Positions 1-5,178 of a DNA stretch of 5,701 nucleotides are shown here, in pieces. The position numbers were made by a program, and so were the translations under genes. The stretch is from Sediminispirochaeta sp. (GTDB lineage Bacteria > Spirochaetota > Spirochaetia > DSM-16054 > Sediminispirochaetaceae), in NCBI GenBank assembly GCA_011046055.1, contig DSBN01000361.1, forward strand, positions 1 to 5,701, written 5' to 3'. The notes beneath the pieces were generated by a model. The model did not search any database. It was not told the DNA's origin and saw nothing but the letters and a program-made list of their open reading frames with translations. Numbering within the stretch: the stretch's first letter is position 1; every line of letters begins with the position of its first letter.

Positions 1-26
1 CTGCAAAGGGGGTATCATCATGGGCC

Positions 27-1229
27 ATGGGAAGGATCAAGAGCGGGCGCTACAATTTTCTCTTGTACCTCAGTTTTCTGGCTTTCATCAGCCTGGGGCT
101 CCCCGACGGCCTGCTGGGGATCGCCTGGCCCTCCATGAGCGGGAGCTTCGGGCAGGCTCTGAGCCGCCTGGCGCTTCTCCAAGTGGCCATGACCTCCGGC
201 TTTTTTCTCTCCAGCACCAATACCGCGCGGCTGATACGACGACTCGGAGTAGGCCGGCTGCTGGTACTCAGCAATACCCTGGTGGCGACGGCGCTTCTAT
301 TGTACGTACTCGCCGAGCACTGGTACCTGGTGGTCTTCGCCTCGGTGCTGCTGGGTACCGGCGGCGGGGCGGTCGACGCCGGCCTCAACACCTACTCGGC
401 GGAGCACTTCAGCAAGGAGCAGCTCACCCTGCTGCACGCCTTTTACGGCTTCGGTGCGATGCTGGGACCGGCGATAATGCGCTTCATCCTGATCCGCGAA
501 ATGCCCTGGCAACGAGCCTATTTTTTTACTTTTCTGTTGATCTTCGGGCTGTTGATTATCTTTTTTTTATTTCGTCGAAGCTGGGACGACCCCGGGAGGC
601 GCTGGGATGAGGCCGATCCTCTGGAGTCCCGAGCCGCTCCTGCAGCGCCAGGAGCTGAAGGACCCTCGGTTTTTTCTAGGCGGGGAGTGGGGATTCCGCT
701 GTTTTTTTTCTACACCGGATTCGAGGTGACCGTCGGAGCCTGGAGCTTTAGCCTCTTGAGCGTCGGACGGGGTTTTGATCCCGGTATCACCGCCCTGTGG
801 GTCGGCGGCTACTGGACAGCCCTGACTGGGGGACGGATTTTTTTCGGCTTCGTGGGTCGGCGCTGGTCCAGCACCGGGATCATCGCCGCGATGCAACTAC
901 TCCTCTCCTTCGGGTCCCTACTGCTGCTCCAGCCTTGGTGGAGCATCGGCGCCTTCATCGCCCTCCCGATCATCGGCTTCTCCTGTGCACCGCTCTTTCC
1001 CCTCTTCGTCACCCTCACCCCCCACGTGGTCGGGAAGGAGTCAGCGGGACGTTTCATTGGACTGCAGGTGGCCGCGGCGAGCATCGGCGCGGCGGCAGTA
1101 CCGGCCCTGGTGGGGCTCTTGGTGGAGTTCAGCTCCCTGGAGGCGGTGGTCATGGTGCTCCTGGCGCTTAGCCTGCTGATAATCGCGATCTATCGACACT
1201 GGCTGCAAGCTGCTTCGAGGATCGACTGA
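27..1229 (+). CDS. MFS transporter (sugar permease-like)
   Basis: A 400-residue, very hydrophobic protein with about 12 predicted membrane segments, the normal size for the major facilitator superfamily. It acts in the inner membrane; the substrate cannot be read from the sequence. TM1 carries LGLPDGLLGIAWPSM (residues 23-37), typical of the fucose-permease/YbjJ-like branch. A degenerate motif A loop follows TM2 (ARLIRRLGVGRLL, 67-79), and HAFYGFGAMLGP (137-148) fits TM5. A polar central loop (about 184-220) separates the two halves. ATG27 is the only usable start in this frame near the window edge. The SD-like AAAGGGGG at 5-12 is 14 nt away, unusually far, while an out-of-frame ATG at 20 has better spacing. 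Four runs of 7-8 T encode Phe clusters. The promoter lies outside the window. Family confidence is high, substrate unknown. Confidence 0.9.
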   Translation: MGRIKSGRYNFLLYLSFLAFISLGLPDGLLGIAWPSMSGSFGQALSRLALLQVAMTSGFFLSSTNTARLIRRLGVGRLLVLSNTLVATALLLYVLAEHWYLVVFASVLLGTGGGAVDAGLNTYSAEHFSKEQLTLLHAFYGFGAMLGPAIMRFILIREMPWQRAYFFTFLLIFGLLIIFFLFRRSWDDPGRRWDEADPLESRAAPAAPGAEGPSVFSRRGVGIPLFFFYTGFEVTVGAWSFSLLSVGRGFDPGITALWVGGYWTALTGGRIFFGFVGRRWSSTGIIAAMQLLLSFGSLLLLQPWWSIGAFIALPIIGFSCAPLFPLFVTLTPHVVGKESAGRFIGLQVAAASIGAAAVPALVGLLVEFSSLEAVVMVLLALSLLIIAIYRHWLQAASRID

Positions 1230-1292
1230 TTCCCAGCCGGCAAGTCTCATTGTCGTCTTTTTTTCTGACTTTTTTACTAGTATTTTTAAAAT

Positions 1293-1526
1293 ATGAAAAC
1301 TACACGCTACCTTGACTTGCAGGGTGCGCATTGCGCCTCCTGCGCCTACAGTATAGAGAGAATCGGCCGGAAGATGAACGGCGTGAGCGATGTACGGGTC
1401 GACACCTCCGCCTCGCGAGTCGAAGTCTCCTTCGCCGACAGCGACGAGGATCAACAGCGATCGAGCCTGGAGAAGATAATCCAGGTGGTCCGCAGGCTGG
1501 GCTACGACGCGGCGGTCGCCGAATAG
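1293..1526 (+). CDS. HMA-domain metal-binding protein, CopZ-like
   Basis: A 77-residue protein made of one heavy-metal-associated domain with the expected beta-alpha-beta-beta-alpha-beta order. The metal loop is GAHCASC (residues 11-17), giving the Cys14-Ala-Ser-Cys17 pair that in this family binds Cu(I) or a similar soft metal. The Met usual two residues before the first Cys (GMTCASC) is Ala here, and His stands directly before Cys14. The end (RRLGYDA) matches the family's GY near the C-terminus. It is cytoplasmic and probably a metallochaperone. It lies 63 nt after the MFS gene on the same strand, and no P-type ATPase or copper regulator is visible. An in-frame TAA at 1287-1289 makes ATG1293 the first ATG. 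No Shine-Dalgarno is seen; the leader is T/A-rich. Metal identity is inferred from the family only. Confidence 0.85.
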   Translation: MKTTRYLDLQGAHCASCAYSIERIGRKMNGVSDVRVDTSASRVEVSFADSDEDQQRSSLEKIIQVVRRLGYDAAVAE

Positions 1527-1557
1527 CTTCGCCGTCTCTGGTGAAAGCGTCCGTACT

Positions 1558-2016
1558 CTACAGCGATGCCCGACGCCGGTAGAGCTCCTCGGTGTGGGGG
1601 AGCAGGCGGTCCAGGATTCGCCGCAGCTCCTGTTGATCATCCGCCGATAGGGGCGCGAAGAGCTGGAGGAGCCTGCGGGCATCCTTGTCCTGTCGGCCGC
1701 GCCAGTATCGGCGGTGCCGGTTGGTGAGCGCAATCCGATGCACCCGCCGGTCCCGGGGATCGGCGGTCAGGCTCAAGAAGCCCTTCTTTTCCAACACCCG
1801 GGCCATCCGCATCACGTTCTGGTGGCTGGTCAGAATCGAGTCGGCCACCTGGGAGACCGCCGGCGCCTCGTCGAAGTTGCTCTCCAAGACTCCCAACAAC
1901 AGGAGCTGCTTGGCTGTCAGCCCCTCCTCCTTCAAGCCGGCGTCCAATATACCCTCCCAGTAACGGGAGAGCTGAAACAGCTTCCTCATTATCGAGCCGA
2001 GTTCGCGGGCTTCCAT
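1558..2016 (-). CDS. MarR-family transcriptional regulator
   Basis: A 152-residue protein of normal MarR length. N-terminal helices (about 1-30) and the C-terminal helix (about 115-148) should form the dimer interface. The winged helix lies at about 33-98: AVSQVADSILTSHQNVMRMA (53-72) covers the helix-turn-helix, and the wing holds the diagnostic DPRDRR (86-91) followed by VHRIALT. It is a cytoplasmic, DNA-binding dimer that usually represses its own operon and is released by a small ligand; the ligand is unknown. Its ATG is 3 nt after the TAA of the upstream gene, with GGAGGG (2024-2029) inside the end of that gene as SD, so translation is likely coupled. The palindrome at 2955-2974 over the operon promoter is its probable operator. 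The family call is very sure. Confidence 0.93.
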   Translation of the reverse strand: MEARELGSIMRKLFQLSRYWEGILDAGLKEEGLTAKQLLLLGVLESNFDEAPAVSQVADSILTSHQNVMRMARVLEKKGFLSLTADPRDRRVHRIALTNRHRRYWRGRQDKDARRLLQLFAPLSADDQQELRRILDRLLPHTEELYRRRASL

Positions 2017-2019
2017 CCC

Positions 2020-2883
2020 TTAACCCTCCGGTCCGAAGTACTCGAAGCTGATCTCCTCGATCCGTCCGCGCCAGTAACTCCTGCGTCCCTCCGGAGTGAG
2101 CCAGGCTACCTCCCCGCTCATGGGCACCAAGATCCCGTCCCGTCTCTGGTAGTCGCTCCAGCGCCCCTCCCAGGGGGTGGGGATCATCTCTCCAGCTTCG
2201 GCCCGCGGACGCTCTTCGGCGTAGACCGACTCGATCAAGTCCTGGGCATTGAATCGAAACAGCAAGCTCAGCTTGTGCCCTTGGTCTTCGAAATGGGCGA
2301 CGGCACTGCGGCTGTCCGCGGCTTCCCAACGAAGGCCCTGGCTCGGCAGCAGGGCGGTGGGGTACCACGCGGCCTCGGCGAGGTAGCGCATCAACTCCGC
2401 CCGGTCGGTATCCGCGGTACCGTCGTAGTCGACTACGGTGAAAAGTCCCAGAATACGGCCCTGCAGAATCCCTCGTCCGACGATATAGGCGTCGTGGACC
2501 CAGACCGGCAGCCCCGGGACCATCTCTATCCGTCCCTCCCAGTCGAAGCCCGGATTTCTTGTGATCACCCGCTGCCGCGAAGTGAAGGGCTTCCACTGCT
2601 CGCCGGTTTCACTCATGTTAAAACTGCCGTCGTGCCGTAGAGTGACCGCGCTGATTATGGGCTGTCCCGGAGAGAGCACCTTTCGGAAATAACGGCGGAC
2701 CGGATCGGGGAGGGACTCTATCTCCTGAGGATCGTAGCGCGTGACCTCCACGTCTTCCACCCGTTCCCGCTCCAACTGGTCCAGGAGCTCCTCCCCGACG
2801 GCCTTCCGCCGAATAGTGCCAAAAAACACCAGCGTCGCCACTAACAGCACAACCGCAGTCACCACAATTATGAAGACTTTCAT
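2020..2883 (-). CDS. Membrane-anchored DUF6544/DUF6920-like protein
   Basis: A 287-residue protein with one N-terminal hydrophobic segment (about 3-22, VFIIVVTAVVLLVATLVFFG) followed by Arg/Lys, which suggests a signal anchor; the side on which the rest lies is uncertain. The body carries motifs I recall from a widespread family of unknown function (DUF6544/DUF6920; the exact number is uncertain): LPDPVRRYF (58-66), WKPFTSRQ (97-104), GFDWEGRIEMVPGLPVWVHD (112-131), YLAEAAWYPTALLPSQGLRW (167-186), TPWEGRWSDYQ (236-246) and YWRGRIEEISFEYF near the end. No catalytic motif is recognised. ATG2883 is chosen over an upstream TTG (2949) because AGGAAGGAG (2893-2901) sits 9 nt before it. It is first in the operon with the MarR gene, so it may act on or respond to the same ligand (inference). 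Confidence 0.8.
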   Translation of the reverse strand: MKVFIIVVTAVVLLVATLVFFGTIRRKAVGEELLDQLERERVEDVEVTRYDPQEIESLPDPVRRYFRKVLSPGQPIISAVTLRHDGSFNMSETGEQWKPFTSRQRVITRNPGFDWEGRIEMVPGLPVWVHDAYIVGRGILQGRILGLFTVVDYDGTADTDRAELMRYLAEAAWYPTALLPSQGLRWEAADSRSAVAHFEDQGHKLSLLFRFNAQDLIESVYAEERPRAEAGEMIPTPWEGRWSDYQRRDGILVPMSGEVAWLTPEGRRSYWRGRIEEISFEYFGPEG

Positions 2884-2954
2884 GCCCGATCTCTCCTTCC
2901 TGAAGTTCGCCTCATCGAAGCCGCCCCTGGTAGAGCGTGAAGCCGACAAGTCAT

Positions 2955-2974
2955 AAAGGTAATATATTACCTTT
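2955..2974. promoter_or_regulatory. Perfect 20-bp palindrome, probable MarR operator
   Basis: AAAGGTAATATATTACCTTT reads the same on both strands without a mismatch. Its size, symmetry and AT-rich centre fit MarR-family operators, and it covers the -10 box and the predicted start point of the operon that encodes the MarR protein. Bound protein would block RNA polymerase. A further AAAGGT half-site lies at 2981-2986, overlapping the -35 box. Binding by this particular regulator is inferred from position. Confidence 0.78.
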
Positions 2975-2989
2975 GATTCAAAAGGTCAA
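2955..2989 (-). promoter_or_regulatory. Sigma70-type promoter of the DUF-marR operon
   Basis: On the minus strand TTGACC (2984-2989) is followed after exactly 17 nt by TATATT (2961-2966). Each box is 5/6 to the sigma70 consensus. Transcription would start near 2954, giving a leader of about 70 nt before ATG2883. The -10 box lies inside the palindrome at 2955-2974. Confidence 0.8.
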
Positions 2990-3078
2990 TCCTCACGGCA
3001 ATATCGATCTTGGCTGAATCTTGTCAGACCATAGATCTCTTATTTCCAGGTCCGCCCAACTGTCAATAGCCGCTGCTT

Positions 3079-4464
3079 TCAAACACCCAAGACCACTTTC
3101 ACCGTACTGAAGTAGATGAGAAGACCGCTGATATCGACAACCGTAGTTATGGCGGGACTGGCCACGAGGGCTGGGTCGAGTTTGACCTTGTGTGCCGCCA
3201 GGGGCAGCAGCGCCCCGATGAGGGTCGAGGTCACCACCTGAAGTCCCAAGGCCAGTGCAATCGCCAGTCCGATCAATCCGATCGAATACTCCGGTCCGTC
3301 GATGCTAGTCCCGCTGTAAAGCAGCACTCGACCATAGGCGATGATTCCGAGCAGCAGTGCCAGCATCAGTGATATTCGAAGCTCTTTCCAGAGGATCCGA
3401 AAAAAGTCGCCCGAGACAATTTCGTCCAGCGCCAGAGCCCGCACAACCAGGGTAGCTGCTTGACTGCCGGTATTGCCGCCGGTGTCCGCCAACATGGGCA
3501 TGAACGCCGCCAGGATAACGAACTGATCGAGAAGCGTCTCAAAGCTCTGTACGATAAATCCGGATACCAACCCGATTACCGCCAGAGCGACGACCCAAGG
3601 AAAACGGTTTCGAAAATGGTTCAGCACCGGCGTCTTGATGTAGGAGATCGGCTCGTGACCTCCGGCGATGGCCATCAGTTTCTCCATGTCTTCGGTCTGC
3701 TCATAGGTCAGAATGTCCATGGCGTCGTCATGGGTGATGATCCCCACCAGGCGCTCCTGCCCGTCAATCACCGGGAGAGCCAGCAAGTCGTATTTTTGGA
3801 TCAGATGGGCCGCCTCTTCCTGATCGTCGTTGACACGACAGCGGATCGTCTCCTTCTGCACTAGGGTATCGATTATTTCTCCCCGCCGGGCAGTCACCAG
3901 GTCTTTGAGCGAGACAAAACCCAAAAGGCGATGCTGATCGTCGACGACATACGCGTAGTAGATGGTCTCTCTGTCCGGGGCTACATCCCGAAGGTGTTCT
4001 ATCGCCTGTCCGACGGTCAGGCCGGGCAGTACGGTGGCGTAATCTGAGGTCATTACCGCGCCGGCGGTACCCTCCTCGTATGCTGAGAGACGACGAATAT
4101 CTTCCCTCTCGGCCTGGGCTAATGCAGGCAGCACAGTCTCCCTCTGTTCATCGCTTAGATGTTTGAAGAGGTCCGCCCTATCGTCGGGTGCCATTTCCGC
4201 CAGAAGCTGCGCGAATTCTCTCCGATTTAGAAAGTCCACCACCTGCAGCTGATAGCCCTCGTCGAAATGGCTGAATATATCGGCCATGAGCGTTGGATCG
4301 AGATGCTTCAACGCATCCCATAACCTCTGGGGGTCCAAGGTTTCGAGCTCTTCAGCGACGAGGGCGGGGTGGCTCTCCCCGCAGACCCGCCGCAACTCTT
4401 CGAAATCGCCGTTCTCCAGCAAGACGGGTATACCCAATTTTGTCTCTTGGATTGGTGGATTCAT
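3079..4464 (-). CDS. mgtE: Magnesium transporter MgtE
   Basis: A 461-residue MgtE, a homodimeric Mg2+-selective channel of the inner membrane and of normal family length. The N-domain (about 20-125, with MAPDDRADLFKHL at 91-103) and two CBS domains (about 135-195 and 197-255, beginning GAVMTSDYA) form the cytosolic Mg2+ sensor that closes the pore when Mg2+ is high. A plug-helix region (about 255-285) and five membrane helices (about 288-461) follow. Signature motifs are MPMLADTGGNTGSQA (322-336) and DPALVASPAITTVVDISG (430-447). Asp444 matches the pore Asp known to bind Mg2+ in Thermus MgtE. ATG4464 is preferred over an upstream TTG at 4482 because GGAGGT (4470-4475) lies 5 nt before it. That SD can pair with a complementary sequence at the end of the leader ORF. 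No clear terminator follows, so read-through toward the DUF-marR operon is possible. Confidence 0.95.
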   Translation of the reverse strand: MNPPIQETKLGIPVLLENGDFEELRRVCGESHPALVAEELETLDPQRLWDALKHLDPTLMADIFSHFDEGYQLQVVDFLNRREFAQLLAEMAPDDRADLFKHLSDEQRETVLPALAQAEREDIRRLSAYEEGTAGAVMTSDYATVLPGLTVGQAIEHLRDVAPDRETIYYAYVVDDQHRLLGFVSLKDLVTARRGEIIDTLVQKETIRCRVNDDQEEAAHLIQKYDLLALPVIDGQERLVGIITHDDAMDILTYEQTEDMEKLMAIAGGHEPISYIKTPVLNHFRNRFPWVVALAVIGLVSGFIVQSFETLLDQFVILAAFMPMLADTGGNTGSQAATLVVRALALDEIVSGDFFRILWKELRISLMLALLLGIIAYGRVLLYSGTSIDGPEYSIGLIGLAIALALGLQVVTSTLIGALLPLAAHKVKLDPALVASPAITTVVDISGLLIYFSTVKVVLGV

Positions 4465-4469
4465 ATTGT

Positions 4470-4510
4470 ACCTCCGATTCAAGCCCCATCGAGGCTCGCT
4501 TACCGGAGGT
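4470..4510 (-). promoter_or_regulatory. SD-sequestering stem before mgtE
   Basis: In the transcript, ACCUCCG (4504-4510) is a perfect 7-nt complement of CGGAGGU (4470-4476), which contains the whole mgtE SD. The 27-nt loop can form a small inner stem (AGCC/GGCU, 4482-4485 with 4493-4496). The first base of the anti-SD is the last base of the leader ORF stop codon. A ribosome terminating there would cover the anti-SD and free the mgtE SD. Pairing is seen in the sequence; the regulatory role is inferred. Confidence 0.65.
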
Positions 4511-4626
4511 TAGAGAGAAGTCCGGAGAGAGAAGCCCCGAAGAGGCGTGGGAGAATGGTCTCCAGGGTCGTCCGAGTCGTACGACTCAGTCTGGTCGCAA
4601 CAAGTGATCTTGTCGGACTCGTTCAT
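4510..4626 (-). CDS. Putative acidic leader peptide of mgtE (38 aa)
   Basis: A short ORF with ATG at 4626 and TAA at 4510-4512. AAGGAGG (4634-4640) sits 7 nt upstream, a near-ideal SD and stronger evidence than most ORFs this size have. It starts about 20-25 nt after the predicted transcription start and ends 45 nt before the mgtE ATG. The peptide has eight Asp/Glu residues and no membrane segment: MNESDKITCC at the start, DSDDPGDHSPTPLR at 17-30, then a short Ser/Leu-rich tail. Acidic residues next to prolines are the type of nascent chain known to destabilise ribosomes at low Mg2+ in MgtL of E. coli, which contains DPTPLPRR. The PTPLR resemblance may be chance. Likely a cis-acting leader peptide rather than a functional small protein; the CC pair would alternatively allow metal or redox sensing. 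Not a recognised family. Confidence 0.6.
   Translation of the reverse strand: MNESDKITCCDQTESYDSDDPGDHSPTPLRGFSLRTSL
4572..4615 (-). other. Two tandem RNA hairpins inside the leader ORF
   Basis: In the transcript the first hairpin (4598-4615) is CGACAAG-AUCA-CUUGUUG, 7 bp with one G·U. The second (4572-4589) is CUGAGUC-GUAC-GACUCGG, 7 bp with one G·U, built on the perfect DNA palindrome GAGTCGTACGACTC (4574-4587). It can extend through an internal loop by CCAG/CUGG. They are 8 nt apart, within codons 4-20 of the leader. They may pause ribosomes or compete with the anti-SD stem; the 14-bp palindrome could instead be a protein site. Confidence 0.45.
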
Positions 4627-4653
4627 CAGGACTCCTCCTTGTATAGGCTTTAG

Positions 4654-4685
4654 ATTATGATGCCTCAAAGTGTATCAGCTGTCAA
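4654..4685 (-). promoter_or_regulatory. Probable promoter of the leader-mgtE transcript
   Basis: The minus strand has a perfect -35 TTGACA (4680-4685). Two -10 candidates follow: CATCAT (4657-4662) at the ideal 17-nt spacing, or the better-matching CATAAT (4654-4659) at 20 nt, which is too long for a strong promoter. Either way transcription would begin near 4646-4651, just before the leader SD. A weak -10 match suggests a promoter needing help or of modest strength. Confidence 0.5.
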
Positions 4686-4737
4686 TAATTAAAATGGGAC
4701 TGCCCGCTTTTCCGCTGCTCTTTTAGAGGTTTCATAA

Positions 4738-5025
4738 GCCGCTCATCGGGTAAACGAAGATACAATTTTTCAGCTGGGATCGATTTCAAAAACCTTTACC
4801 GCTTGGGCGCTTATGCACCTGGCGGAAAATGGCGTTCTGGAGCTGGATACGCCGGAACTCACCTCTCTACTTGAAAGTGAGGAGCGCCCTGACCAGCTCG
4901 TGCAGAGCTCGAGGGAAGCTTTTCTCTACTCGAACCCGGGCTATGCCGTATTGGAACTGCTTATCGAGGAAGCTTCCGAGGGTACCAAGATTGTAAGTCA
5001 CGAAGGTAATCCACATCGACGGTAA
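4738..5025 (+). pseudogene. Decayed serine beta-lactamase-family hydrolase
   Basis: An open frame of 96 codons bounded by stops at 4735-4737 and 5026-5028. It keeps separate signature blocks of the PF00144 serine hydrolase family (class C beta-lactamases, penicillin-binding and esterase relatives), whose members usually exceed 300 residues. Block 1 is NEDTIFQLGSISKTFTAWAL (4753-4812), with the nucleophile motif S-I-S-K. Next come the helix MHLAENGVLELDTP and block 2, FLYSNPGYAVLELLIEEAS (from about 4921), with the Tyr-Ser-Asn motif. Block 3, GTKIVSHEGN (about 4981-5010), resembles the late H-x-G block. The N-terminus, the region between SxxK and YSN, that between YSN and HxG, and the C-terminus are missing. 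ATG4813 lies after the catalytic Ser and has no role as a start. Best read as a remnant of internal deletions; no intact product is expected. Confidence 0.75.
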
Positions 5026-5178
5026 TCAGGTCGGTCTACATGCGAAATGTCTCTATAATATCCTACTGAATAATCGTTCCGTCCTTGATCAAAGTTATAT
5101 AAAGGCTGAGATATACATCTCCGCTGGGGCGTTCTATCATGGCGGCCAGGTAACGAAACCCCTTGCCCACAAAAGTAG
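5026..5178. other. Non-coding, AT-rich decayed stretch
   Basis: About 150 bases between the hydrolase remnant and the kinase fragment with no supported gene. It is more AT-rich than the coding regions. A minus-strand frame open from 5063 to 5215 encodes a protein-like stretch (IERPSGDVYLSLYITLIKDG) but lacks a credible start and an SD, so it is not called. It may be debris of a third gene. Confidence 0.4.

Noticed and set aside
1230..1292. Intrinsic terminator or promoter between the MFS and HMA genes
   Set aside because: T runs are present but no stem of useful length precedes them, and no -35/-10 pair with good match and spacing was found.
1637..2640. Long ORFs over 300 codons on both strands overlapping the marR and DUF genes
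   Set aside because: They are frame shadows in GC-rich coding DNA: low-complexity Arg/Gly/Pro-rich translations, no recognisable domain, while the marR and DUF frames carry clear family motifs.
3040..3066. TTGACA on the minus strand downstream of mgtE as a second promoter for the DUF operon
   Set aside because: No -10 box at 15-19 nt; the nearby sequences such as ATAAGA match poorly, and a much better promoter exists at 2961-2989.
4465..4650. M-box Mg2+ riboswitch upstream of mgtE
   Set aside because: I could not find the conserved M-box core, and most of the leader is occupied by a well-started ORF. A covariance-model search would settle it.
4813..5025. A 70-residue stand-alone gene starting at ATG4813
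   Set aside because: The hydrolase signature including the SxxK nucleophile lies upstream in the same frame, so the ATG is an internal Met of a pseudogene.
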